Shown one piece after another: positions 16,477-25,281 of a stretch of 64,000 nt of DNA; the stretch's first letter is position 1, and the number at the start of each line of letters is the position of its first letter. Source of the stretch: an uncultured Alistipes sp. (GTDB lineage Bacteria > Bacteroidota > Bacteroidia > Bacteroidales > Rikenellaceae); the NCBI GenBank assembly GCA_900539755.1, contig UQDC01000008.1, positions 39,893 through 103,892 on the forward strand, given 5' to 3'. The notes below the pieces were generated by a model. The model was not told the origin of the DNA. It worked only from the letters and a program-made list of their open reading frames with translations, and did not search any database. The position numbers and the translations under genes were made by a program.

Positions 16477-18396
16477 ATGACATCATTATCCCGTTTAGGC
16501 CTCTTATGTATAGGCTTACTGCTTGGATATGTTTTACCATCCGCTGCACAAGAGCGTATAGAGACGCACTCTCCGAATGGTAAATTGACCATTACCGTTG
16601 ACATGGAGCAAGGGGCTCCAAACTATGAAATCACCTATCAGGACCGACCAGTCGTACTGAAATCGGCTTTGGGCATCAACGGCAACGGGGAATGGACTCA
16701 TGACATGCAAATTGCGGAGGTTACGCGATCCAGTTGCGACACGACATGGAAACCTCTTTATGGGGAGCGGAGTGAAATACCCGATCGGTATAACCAAAGT
16801 ATCATCCGGTTCACCCAAGCAGGACACCTATCTACACTTCAACTGGAAATTCGTGCCTACAATGAAGGTATAGCATTTCGCTATCTTTTCCCTGAGGGTG
16901 GCGGATACCTGCACATTACCGACGAGGCTACCGAATTTACACTTCCCGAAGGCACGATGGCCTATTTTGCACCTTTGGCTCAAGCTGAACACCAGAAATT
17001 ACCATTACGCAACTGGCCCGGAGAGGCTGACCGTCCACTGACCATCGAGTTGCCCAATGGACTTTATGGAGCCCTTTGCGAGGCACAGGTTGTCGATTAT
17101 GTACGGACCAAATTCAAACTGCACGAAAGCAAAGCCAACACATTGGCCTGCTCCATGTATGGTGCAGTAGATGAAATTGCCCCATATGCAACTCCTTGGC
17201 GAGTAGTGATGGTTGCAGAAAAGCCCGGAGCACTCATCGAGAACAACTACTTACTGTTGAATCTGAATCCTCCTTGCGAAATTGACACCCCTTGGTGGAT
17301 CAAACCGGGGAAAGTGATGCGAGAGGTAACCCTCTCGACGCAGGGTGCAAAAAAACTGGTAGATTTTGCCGTAAAACGCAATTTGCAATACATCGAGTTC
17401 GATGCAGGTTGGTACGGATATGAGTACGAAAAGGCGTCTGATGCCTCAAAAGTTGATGTCGATCCTCGCCGCAACCCGAACAATGACCTGGATATGGAAG
17501 AGGTCGTACGGTATGCCAACGATCGAGGAATCGGCGTTTGGGTTTATGTAAACCAACGCGCCTTGGCAGCACAACTCGATACAATTCTGCCTCTTTACCA
17601 CAAATGGGGAATCAAAGGGATCAAATTCGGGTTTGTACAGGTCGGCTCACAGATGTGGACCAAATGGATGCACGATGCAGTCAAGAAATGCGCTGAATAT
17701 CAATTGATGGTCGATATCCACGACGAATACAGGCCTACCGGTTTTTCACGCACCTATCCGAACTTGCTTACCCAAGAGGGGGTACGAGGCAACGAGGAGA
17801 TGCCCGATGCGACCAATAACCTGATTCTCCCCTTTACCCGTTTTGTTGCTGGGCCGGCGGATTACACGATCAGCTATTATTTCCGTGACTTCAACGGCTA
17901 TAATCCACAAATGATCGACACACTTGCCCCGAAAGCACGTGCCATCCATGCCACGTCGGGTCAACAGCTGGCCATGGCTGTCGTCTATTACAGTCCGCTG
18001 CAATTCCTGTATTGGTATGATCGGCCTTCTGACTGTCAGGACGAACCGGAACTGGAATTTTTCGATCGTGTGCCAACCGTTTGGGATGATACGAAAGTGT
18101 TGCAGGGCGAGATTGGGGAATACATCACCGTTGCCCGTCGCAAAGGCAACGAATGGTATGTTGGTTGCATGAACGGCGTCAAACCTCGCTCACTCGATAT
18201 TCCGTTCGATTTTCTACCAACTGGGCATAAATATGTGGCCCATATTTACCGAGACGGAACAGTTAAAACGCCAACTCGCACCAAAGTGGAGGTTGAAACC
18301 CGCACAGTTGATGCAAAAACGGTGTTACCCGCGAAACTCTACGGATCAGGAGGCCTGGCTATTTGGTTAGAACCAATTGAAACAACAAAACGATAA
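16477..18396 (+). CDS. GH97 family glycoside hydrolase
   Basis: 639 aa, signal peptide ending PSAAQ. The N-terminal beta-sandwich (SPNGKLTITV...) precedes the barrel, which begins about residue 270 (PWWIKPGKVMRE), and a C-terminal beta domain. Family motifs seen: EFDAGWYG, GIKGIKFGFVQVGSQ, VDIHDEYRPTGFSRTYP (Asp413, Glu417), TQEGVRGNEE (Glu434, Glu440/441). At the strand where retaining GH97 alpha-galactosidases carry the Asp nucleophile, this protein has Gly (FGF, about residue 385). That points to the inverting, SusB-like mechanism, but subgroup assignment needs an alignment. Likely an alpha-glucosidase or alpha-galactosidase in the periplasm. Confidence 0.93.
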   Translation: MTSLSRLGLLCIGLLLGYVLPSAAQERIETHSPNGKLTITVDMEQGAPNYEITYQDRPVVLKSALGINGNGEWTHDMQIAEVTRSSCDTTWKPLYGERSEIPDRYNQSIIRFTQAGHLSTLQLEIRAYNEGIAFRYLFPEGGGYLHITDEATEFTLPEGTMAYFAPLAQAEHQKLPLRNWPGEADRPLTIELPNGLYGALCEAQVVDYVRTKFKLHESKANTLACSMYGAVDEIAPYATPWRVVMVAEKPGALIENNYLLLNLNPPCEIDTPWWIKPGKVMREVTLSTQGAKKLVDFAVKRNLQYIEFDAGWYGYEYEKASDASKVDVDPRRNPNNDLDMEEVVRYANDRGIGVWVYVNQRALAAQLDTILPLYHKWGIKGIKFGFVQVGSQMWTKWMHDAVKKCAEYQLMVDIHDEYRPTGFSRTYPNLLTQEGVRGNEEMPDATNNLILPFTRFVAGPADYTISYYFRDFNGYNPQMIDTLAPKARAIHATSGQQLAMAVVYYSPLQFLYWYDRPSDCQDEPELEFFDRVPTVWDDTKVLQGEIGEYITVARRKGNEWYVGCMNGVKPRSLDIPFDFLPTGHKYVAHIYRDGTVKTPTRTKVEVETRTVDAKTVLPAKLYGSGGLAIWLEPIETTKR

Positions 18397-18405
18397 CTAC
18401 TACTT

Positions 18406-18438
18406 AGATGCGGATACGATCGTATCCGCATCTATTTT
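18406..18438 (+). terminator. Palindromic terminator after GH97
   Basis: A perfect 28-bp palindrome (18406-18433; arm AGATGCGGATACG) followed by ATTTTATTT. It is 10 nt past the GH97 stop. Confidence 0.75.
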
Positions 18439-18473
18439 ATTTACACATTACTTTTCATCCATTTGTATATATG

Positions 18474-18510
18474 AAACGCCCGACAGTTCATCTCGGGCGT
18501 TTTGATTTTC
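18474..18510 (+). terminator. Second stem-loop between GH97 and the ABC ATPase
   Basis: AAACGCCCGA (18474-18483) / TCGGGCGTTT (18493-18502), 9-nt loop, then TGATTTTC. With the palindrome at 18406 it forms a stacked pair that should isolate the ATPase gene from GH97. Confidence 0.65.
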
Positions 18511-18571
18511 TCTCTATTGATCTACTCATTAAAAAAATTGTTACTTTACGGATAAAATTTGCGAACAGTAC

Positions 18572-20242
18572 ATGTCACTCCCTATCATACGACTCGAAAA
18601 GGCTATCGCCAGAGATCCTGCACGGCGCTTGCAGACACCCATAAACTTCACACTCGAACGGGGTGAACAAATTGCCCTGATTGGCCTCAACGGCAGCGGC
18701 AAAAGCACACTAATCGAGATGATTACCGGCACCATTCCACTGCAGGAGGGAGTCAAGGAGTACCATTTTATTGACGAATCTTCTGACGAGTTTTCTTTGA
18801 GTTCCTTGCCAATTTCGGCTCCACATATATCTGCTCATCAATCAATTTCCCAGTCAAAGGATAGAAATCCGGATTGCATCAGTACATCCCATTCTGTAGA
18901 ACATACTGAATCACACTTATCCTCAGCCGATCTTCCAAATGCAAAGGGTTCCACATCATTCCAACGCAAAGTTACCACTACAACACGCAGCAATCTGGCC
19001 TCGGACAATATCCGATACATTGCCTTTCGTGACGCCTATGGAACCGCTGACGGCAATTACTACTACCAACAACGATGGAACGCGTCGGATCGAGAAGGAG
19101 TCGCTTTAACCCGCGATCTGCTTGCTTCGATTCACTGTGATCCATCACATCGCAATCGTATCTTCCGACTATTACAAATCGAACCCCTACTCGACAAACA
19201 AATCATTCTGCTTTCAAGCGGAGAGTTACGTCGGTTCCAAATTGCAAAAATGCTGTTGACCGCTCCTCGCGTTCTGATTCTCGAAAGTCCATTTATTGGG
19301 TTAGACGCAGCCACTCGTGACACTCTTGCCGCATTACTGGCACAGTTAGCAGCCGAAAATACAGTACAGATCATTTTGTCGGTCTGTTCACCAGAGGATA
19401 TTCCCTCATTCATTACCCACGCCTACACCTTACAGGAGAAAAGGTGTGGTCCTAAACAGGCGCGCAACGATTTTCTGAACAGTGAACCCTTTACAGCTCA
19501 GCGAAAACAAATAATCGCACACATCCAGACTGAGCAGCCTCAACTTCCCGCTCCGATCAATTCCCCCTTGCAATGTAATGAAGTGGTACATCTTCATCAT
19601 GTCACCATACAATACGGTGAGCGAAAGATCCTGGATGATGTCAACTGGATTATCCGATGCGGTGAAAAGTGGTCCCTCTCAGGAACAAATGGATCAGGAA
19701 AATCGACCCTGCTCAGCCTGATCTGTGCCGACAATCCGCAAGCCTACTCTCAACGGATCGATCTTTTCGGACGCCGCCGCGGAACAGGTGAAAGTATTTG
19801 GGAAATCAAACGTCACATCGGATACGTTTCCCCTGAAATGCACCGTGCCTATTTGAAAAATCTGCCTGCTATCGACATTGCGGCTTCAGGGCTTTTCGAT
19901 TCAATCGGACTCTACCGCACACCAACTGATCAACAACGGCAGCAATGTATGGGTTGGCTCGAAACATTCGGCATTGCCGATCTTTGCAATCGACCTTTTA
20001 TCCGGCTCTCCTCCGGCGAACAACGATTGGTTTTATTAGCTCGGGCCTTTGTTAAAGATCCGGACCTGCTAATTTTGGATGAACCGTTACATGGGTTGGA
20101 TCTATGCAACAAGATACGTGCCCGTGCCGTCATTGAGACCTTCTGTCAACGGGCCGGCAAAACGATGATCTATGTCACTCATTATCCGCAGGAATTACCC
20201 TCCTGCGTAACCTTACACAAAGAGCTGACCCGATGTCAATAA
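18572..20242 (+). CDS. ModF/PhrA-like protein with two ABC ATPase domains
   Basis: 556 aa, no membrane segments. Domain 1: Walker A GLNGSGKST (38-46), signature LSSGE (214-218), Walker B LILESP (235-240, Ser in place of the usual Pro-preceding pattern). Domain 2: Walker A GTNGSGKST (371-379), LSSGEQR and LILDEPLHGLD. This twin-ATPase layout matches ModF/photorepair-protein-A types, whose function is poorly defined. Residues of about 67-141 of domain 1 are a Ser/His/Thr-rich insertion (SLSSLPISAPHISAHQSISQ...) after Walker A, not expected in an ABC fold. No permease or binding protein is adjacent. It breaks the glycosidase cluster and is bounded by terminators. Confidence 0.85.
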   Translation: MSLPIIRLEKAIARDPARRLQTPINFTLERGEQIALIGLNGSGKSTLIEMITGTIPLQEGVKEYHFIDESSDEFSLSSLPISAPHISAHQSISQSKDRNPDCISTSHSVEHTESHLSSADLPNAKGSTSFQRKVTTTTRSNLASDNIRYIAFRDAYGTADGNYYYQQRWNASDREGVALTRDLLASIHCDPSHRNRIFRLLQIEPLLDKQIILLSSGELRRFQIAKMLLTAPRVLILESPFIGLDAATRDTLAALLAQLAAENTVQIILSVCSPEDIPSFITHAYTLQEKRCGPKQARNDFLNSEPFTAQRKQIIAHIQTEQPQLPAPINSPLQCNEVVHLHHVTIQYGERKILDDVNWIIRCGEKWSLSGTNGSGKSTLLSLICADNPQAYSQRIDLFGRRRGTGESIWEIKRHIGYVSPEMHRAYLKNLPAIDIAASGLFDSIGLYRTPTDQQRQQCMGWLETFGIADLCNRPFIRLSSGEQRLVLLARAFVKDPDLLILDEPLHGLDLCNKIRARAVIETFCQRAGKTMIYVTHYPQELPSCVTLHKELTRCQ

Positions 20243-20259
20243 TCAAGCCAGCTCTTTTG
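20219..20259 (+). terminator. Terminator overlapping the 3' end of the ABC ATPase gene
   Basis: AAAGAGCTG (20219-20227) / CAGCTCTTT (20249-20257), then TG and further T-rich sequence. The left arm is within the last codons. Confidence 0.5.
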
Positions 20260-20507
20260 TTACTTTAAGTTTTAACACCCTGGGACGTTAGACTAAATCG
20301 TCTATTTACCGCAATACTATGATGGTATTCACGGCTTATTCGGTTTGTCCACAAACTGAATTCAGCATTTACCAGTCAGTTGTCTATCTCCTTTTTGTAT
20401 TCACGCAAAGCGTAAAAGCATCAATAAATACATTTCCCATTTCTTTGCTCCCATTTCTTTGCGAAACAACGGTCACGTATCATCTTACTCTTCAGATACA
20501 GGCAGAA

Positions 20508-20831
20508 TCAGTCCTGATGAAATACCTCCTCCATTGAAGCCCACCATTCGCCTTCGGCTCGCGTTTCCAGAGGCTTCTGACATGGCTCACATACAGCCCA
20601 CCAACGTTGTGTTTCCGGATCGGCTGCCATTTTGGCCATATCAGCCTCATAGTCATCTCCGACATACTCGTAATAGCTAAAGAGATACCCATCCTTATAG
20701 TAGATACTATAATTCCGCAACCCACATTCAGCTATCATTTTGCGAACACCTGGCCACACTTCGGCATGCAACCGCTTATACTCTTCGAGCTTTTCGGGAC
20801 GTACCCGAATCACACTACCATAACGTTTCAT
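20508..20831 (-). CDS. L-rhamnose/L-fucose-type mutarotase (RhaM family, DUF718)
   Basis: 107 aa from the ATG at 20831 (MKRYGSVIRVRPEKLEEYKRLHAEVWP); longer in-frame starts up to 20888 add a poor N-terminus. The family is a ferredoxin-like dimer of about 104 aa that interconverts alpha and beta anomers of 6-deoxyhexoses. Visible family features: the His in YKRLHAEVWP, NYSIYYKDGYLFSYYEY, and the Trp pair in QRWWAVCEPCQ. It lies 100 bp downstream of the GH95 fucosidase on the same strand. L-fucose is therefore the probable physiological sugar, although the family name is rhamnose mutarotase. Cytosolic; no signal peptide. Confidence 0.9.
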   Translation of the reverse strand: MKRYGSVIRVRPEKLEEYKRLHAEVWPGVRKMIAECGLRNYSIYYKDGYLFSYYEYVGDDYEADMAKMAADPETQRWWAVCEPCQKPLETRAEGEWWASMEEVFHQD

Positions 20832-20931
20832 AGGCTCGGTATTTAACATCAAAGCTGACGGAATCATTCTGATTTTATCTGCACTCAAACAACGCGGACA
20901 GCTTCGTTTCCCATATCAGTCCAAAATCTAA

Positions 20932-23265
20932 TTATTGTGCCATTGCCTCCAGGCGATAACTACCCCCCTGATGAACGGGGAAAGTGGTTAAATAGTAACC
21001 TCCTGCAACAGGTTGACTTGTAGCTAAGATCTCTTTTTTAGACGAGCGACCTTTATGAGACACCCCATTCACACTCTGCACCTGAACGGGTACATCGGTA
21101 CGAACTGTGCAGGAACCATTACGCGTTGCACGTATTACTGCACTGGTTAGCTGACGATTATTCCAGATCATATCCACTTCATAACCACCTCGACCACGAG
21201 CACCTTTCACCTCGCCAGTGGCCCAAACGGCAGGTAAAGCCGGCAACAGATGTAACTCACCGAGTTGACTCTGCAACAACATCTCAATAACACCAGCTGT
21301 CGCACCAAAATTCCCATCGATCTGGAACGGGGGATGGGCATCAAACAGGTTCGTATAAACTCCACTACCACTCCCTTTATAGGTTTGATAGCTAGTCCCG
21401 GTATTATCGGTCAACTCCATAGCATTTCGCAGAATCAGATGGGCATGATCCCCATCAAACATGCGTGCCCAAAAGGCAATTTTCCAGGCACGGCTCCAAC
21501 CGGTACCGTAATCTCCGCGGTCAATCAAAGTGCGATGTGCAGCTGCCGCATAGACCGTATCGAGAGCCGGTGAGATTGAATGACCTGGATAGAGCCCTAT
21601 CAAATGCGAAACATGACGATGCTGTTCAGTAGAATCGTCCTCCTGGTGCTTCCACTCCCGGAGCTGACCCCACGAACCAATCATCAACCCTTGATCGAGA
21701 CGCGCAAGTTTTCCCTTCAACTCTTCAACAAATTGTGGATCATTTCCGAGAATCTGACCCGCCTCCAACGTCGTACTGAACAGATCCCAGATCAACTGCT
21801 GAGCATAAGGAATACCTGCCTCCCAGGGACCGTGTTCGGGCGACCACTCGTTGGGAGCTACCAATTTACCGTCATCATCAACAATGAGTCTATCAAACCA
21901 GAATTGGCAAGCCGACTTCATCACCGGATAGGCCACATTAGCCAAATAGAGGCTATCGGGATTGAATCGGTATTTGTCCCAGACGTGCATGCAATACCAT
22001 GCATTTGCCGGTCGATTCCATTTCCAATCGGAATACCCGAAAATATTATTCTGGGTCTTCAGCGTCCACCCGGAACAATCCAATTCCGCAGCCATTTTTT
22101 TCCACGAATCTTGTAATTGAGACTCGTTATAGATGTAATTAATGAATGGTTCATGACATTCAGCCAAATTGGTCGGTTCAACAGGCCAATAATTCATCTG
22201 CACATTGATATTGGAATGGATGTCACTTTCCCAGGGTGGAGTATTGCTGTCGTTCCAGAGTCCCTGCAAATTCGAAGGCAAATCGAGTCCGGGACGCGAA
22301 GAGGCAATTGACAGGTAACGACCATACTGGAAATAGAGCACATCAGCAGCTGAGTTATACTCGCCGTTGTTATAACGAACAAACAGCTCATCGGTCGGAA
22401 TGGTCGGGGTAACATTCCCCAAGTTCAACGACAGACGACCATACAACGCCCGATAATCAGCCAAATGATCCGCACGAATCGCAGCATAGCCTTTATTGAC
22501 AGCTTGATCCATACAAAGATCACTAGCAGCCACCCAATCCGTATGGGTCAGGTAATCGGAGCTTTTCGGATCATAATCGGTGGCCGCACAGAGCAACAGT
22601 GTTGCCGCATCGGCACCGGCCAAGGTCAGGATCGAATCTCCGGACTCCAGTTGACCTCCTTCGTGCAATACCACCAGCTGAGCATAGTAGGAGAGCAACG
22701 TCAGTTTGCCCGAAATCGTAATCGCATTTTCAGAGACTCTACGCACTCCCGGGTGGGCATCATCCATGCGCACGGAAAATGATATCTTACCCTTTTTATT
22801 AGCCGTAAAGCGCATCGCAATTACATTATCGGGATAGCTGGCCAAATATTCGCGGTGATAAACAACACCATTCTGTTTGTAAGTCACTTTGGCCAGTGCA
22901 TCGTCAAGATCAAGCTCTCGACGATATTCGCTATAAGGTTGCTCCCCTTGCGAACCAAAATCAATAAAAATATCGCCAAAATTTTGGTAAGCACCGCGTA
23001 CAGTCGTACTACCAGTCCAAAGAGTTTTATCGTTAAACTGCACACGCTCTACAGGCAACCCGCCGAAAATCATGGCACCGATACGGCCATTACCAATTGG
23101 CAGCGCCTCCTTCATCCAATTCGATGCAGGACGGGTGTACCACAACACCTGTCTATTCGATTGAACCTTTTTGGCAGCGTAAAGCTCATTGAACGAGAGA
23201 GCCATTGCCCCTATTGCCACACATAACGAGATCAACGTTTTACCCTTCAATCTCATGTTTCTCAT
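20932..23265 (-). CDS. GH95 alpha-L-fucosidase, secreted
   Basis: 777 aa from the ATG at 23265; ATGs at 23286 and 23256 are alternatives. Signal peptide (KTLISLCVAIGAMALSFNELYA). The N-terminal domain begins WYTRPASNWMKEALPIGNGR, the standard GH95 opening. The (alpha/alpha)6 barrel has VQMNYWPVEPTNL (the Asn pair that positions the base), NEWSPEHGPWE (general-acid Glu) and FQIDGNFG (Asp of the base system). All known catalytic positions look intact, so alpha-1,2-fucosidase activity (inverting) on host-type glycans is expected; some GH95 members act on galactose. It is cotranscribed with the mutarotase. Confidence 0.95.
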   Translation of the reverse strand: MRNMRLKGKTLISLCVAIGAMALSFNELYAAKKVQSNRQVLWYTRPASNWMKEALPIGNGRIGAMIFGGLPVERVQFNDKTLWTGSTTVRGAYQNFGDIFIDFGSQGEQPYSEYRRELDLDDALAKVTYKQNGVVYHREYLASYPDNVIAMRFTANKKGKISFSVRMDDAHPGVRRVSENAITISGKLTLLSYYAQLVVLHEGGQLESGDSILTLAGADAATLLLCAATDYDPKSSDYLTHTDWVAASDLCMDQAVNKGYAAIRADHLADYRALYGRLSLNLGNVTPTIPTDELFVRYNNGEYNSAADVLYFQYGRYLSIASSRPGLDLPSNLQGLWNDSNTPPWESDIHSNINVQMNYWPVEPTNLAECHEPFINYIYNESQLQDSWKKMAAELDCSGWTLKTQNNIFGYSDWKWNRPANAWYCMHVWDKYRFNPDSLYLANVAYPVMKSACQFWFDRLIVDDDGKLVAPNEWSPEHGPWEAGIPYAQQLIWDLFSTTLEAGQILGNDPQFVEELKGKLARLDQGLMIGSWGQLREWKHQEDDSTEQHRHVSHLIGLYPGHSISPALDTVYAAAAHRTLIDRGDYGTGWSRAWKIAFWARMFDGDHAHLILRNAMELTDNTGTSYQTYKGSGSGVYTNLFDAHPPFQIDGNFGATAGVIEMLLQSQLGELHLLPALPAVWATGEVKGARGRGGYEVDMIWNNRQLTSAVIRATRNGSCTVRTDVPVQVQSVNGVSHKGRSSKKEILATSQPVAGGYYLTTFPVHQGGSYRLEAMAQ

Positions 23266-23725
23266 AACACAAATTTTCCTGAACATACAAAAAATTACAT
23301 CCTTACTTCCTTTCGCTACGGCCTATCAATCCAGTAGGAACACTTGAAAATGAGTGAGGCCCTAATTTACAAAATTTACTCAAAAGGGCCTAATATATAT
23401 TTACACTACTAATTGGGATCCGGACATTTATTAGGCATAAAACGACATTGAGGATTGCAAAAGATCTGTCTTCACACAAAGGGAATCCGCTACTTTCATC
23501 GAAATACATATTTGTTGAATCAACGCCAAGAGACACTCCTCAATTAGCTCCCCCCGCAATCCATCCAGAAGAACAAACAAAAGCAAGAAACAGTTTTTCA
23601 CACGGTATTATCATCTAAACATTCTATTAATAAAATGAAACGAGGCAGCTAATATTAGCTACCTCGCTTCATTTTAATACAAGAGAGTTTCAACAGGCTG
23701 TGGCGCTGTTCACTCTACCGCAACA
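23266..23725. other. Intergenic between GH29 and GH95
   Basis: 460 bp, AT-rich, no gene. It contains the long hairpin at 23632-23675. No convincing promoter for GH95 could be picked. Confidence 0.55.
23632..23675. terminator. Long stem-loop, terminator of GH29 (possibly bidirectional)
   Basis: AAAATGAA-CGAGG-AGCTAAT pairs with ATTAGCT-CCTCG-TTCATTTT, a stem of about 22 bp with two mismatches and almost no loop. It is 50 nt past the GH29 stop on the minus strand, with T-rich flanks both ways. Confidence 0.7.
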
Positions 23726-25024
23726 TTAAAACTCCAACGTAACTACATAGTCAATATCGGTCGGAACCTCGCCCAAGTGCAACAATACACCATCCTTATC
23801 CTGCGAGAATTTCACCACCTGGTTATCCACAAAACGAACCGCTTTCTTCACCTTTTTGTCCGTAATAGGCAGGAAGAGAGCATCGTCCTGAAGGTCCAAA
23901 ATATGTACGTAAAGTTTATTGTCTTTCTGGGTTGTTACGCCCCATGCACGCTGCGGAACGATACCCCCACGCGTACCATAGATTGTTTCGCCATAAACCT
24001 TCATCCACTCACCCATCTCTTTGAGACGTTCAACAGCCAGTGCTGGCAGTTCACCATTGGGTTGCGGGCCGATATTCAACAGCAGGTTGGCATTATTGCC
24101 GGCAGCCTGAACAAGATACTGAATCAATTCTTTGGGCGATTTGTAATTCTGGTCATCGATCTGATAGCCCCACATACCATTCATGGTCTGGCAAGTCTCC
24201 AGAGGCAGATTACCGATCTCCGAGTCAGGTGAAAAGCCAGAGGTGTTCTGACCCGGCAGGTCACGCTCAAACATTTGGAAATCCTCTCCGGCAAAAGGTT
24301 TTTGGTGGTGATTATTTCCAACCAAGCAACCCGGTTGCAAACCATGGATCAATTGATATTGTTTATCGAGTTGCCAACATTCATCAAAAGGTTTGTCCCA
24401 CCAGCCATCAAACCAAATAGCACCGATCGGACCATAGTTAGTCAACAGCTCTGTCAGCTGATTGTTCATGAAGTTCCAATAGTCTTTCCACTCGCCATGT
24501 TCGGTACGACCGGTATTGTACCCGTGTTTACCCAGCGGATAGTAATCAGGACGAGTCCAATCCATGTGTGAATAGTAGAAGTGGAGACCGATTCCCTGTT
24601 TTTGACACTCATCGGCCAACTCTTTGATCACATCACGTCCGAAAGGTGTTGCATCTACGATGTTGTAATCTGAATACTTCGTCTTAAACATCGAGAAGCC
24701 GTCATGGTGACGAGAGGTAATGGTGATATATTTCGCACCAGAGGCTTTAATGGCTGCCACCCATTCTGCGGCATTGAACTTCGAAGGATAGAAACCTGAA
24801 GCTAATTTTGCATACTCCTTGGCATCCAACTTATTCAATTCGAGCGCCCACTCGCCGTCACCCAACATGCTGTAAATACCCCAATGGATGAAAATTCCAA
24901 ACTTATCGTCCTGGAACTTTTCGCGGTTGCGCAAATTTTCTTCAGTCGGCACGTAATTTTCCTGTGCCGAAAGCTGTAACGAAAATGCCGCCAAAAGCAG
25001 CAGCGATACAAAAATTTTTTTCAT
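23726..25024 (-). CDS. GH29 alpha-L-fucosidase, secreted
   Basis: 432 aa with a signal peptide ending SAQ-EN (residue 21). The GH29 barrel starts FGIFIHWGIYSM. Substrate-pocket residues are in TSRHHDGFSMF, and the retaining nucleophile Asp206 is in GAIWFDGWWDKP. Length and lack of C-terminal lectin modules are typical of compact bacterial members. It releases terminal alpha-L-fucose from host or plant glycans. Together with the GH95 enzyme (different mechanism and linkage preference) it suggests coverage of several fucose linkages. Divergent from GH92 with its own -7 box. Confidence 0.95.
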   Translation of the reverse strand: MKKIFVSLLLLAAFSLQLSAQENYVPTEENLRNREKFQDDKFGIFIHWGIYSMLGDGEWALELNKLDAKEYAKLASGFYPSKFNAAEWVAAIKASGAKYITITSRHHDGFSMFKTKYSDYNIVDATPFGRDVIKELADECQKQGIGLHFYYSHMDWTRPDYYPLGKHGYNTGRTEHGEWKDYWNFMNNQLTELLTNYGPIGAIWFDGWWDKPFDECWQLDKQYQLIHGLQPGCLVGNNHHQKPFAGEDFQMFERDLPGQNTSGFSPDSEIGNLPLETCQTMNGMWGYQIDDQNYKSPKELIQYLVQAAGNNANLLLNIGPQPNGELPALAVERLKEMGEWMKVYGETIYGTRGGIVPQRAWGVTTQKDNKLYVHILDLQDDALFLPITDKKVKKAVRFVDNQVVKFSQDKDGVLLHLGEVPTDIDYVVTLEF

Positions 25025-25060
25025 AATTATTTCGGTCAGTGTTCAGTAAAAGTTTTGTTC

Positions 25061-25068
25061 CAAAGGTA
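25061..25068 (-). promoter_or_regulatory. -7 box for GH29
   Basis: Minus-strand TACCTTTG, 37 nt before the start codon. A TTTA about 20 nt upstream could be a weak -33. Confidence 0.5.
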
Positions 25069-25227
25069 ACAAAAAAACGCTCAACTCCTAAACTTTCCCG
25101 ATTTTGCATACTGCAAGAATAGACAATAACATCCATTTAGGTTCCGTTTTCTTGTAAATTAGATGCAGATCAGCACCGTTTTCTGCGAATTTATCCTATC
25201 GGTAACCGGAAATCCCGGCGAAATACC

Positions 25228-25235
25228 TATCTTTG
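25228..25235 (+). promoter_or_regulatory. -7 box for GH92
   Basis: TATCTTTG, 47 nt before the ATG at 25282. No clear -33 element. Confidence 0.5.
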
Positions 25236-25281
25236 AAAACCTTTGTAAAACCTTAATCAAATTATTCATACCGAAAAAGAT

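Noticed and set aside
20319..20537. 72-codon forward frame overlapping the mutarotase gene
   Set aside because: Low-quality hydrophobic composition, no motif, antisense to a clear conserved gene.
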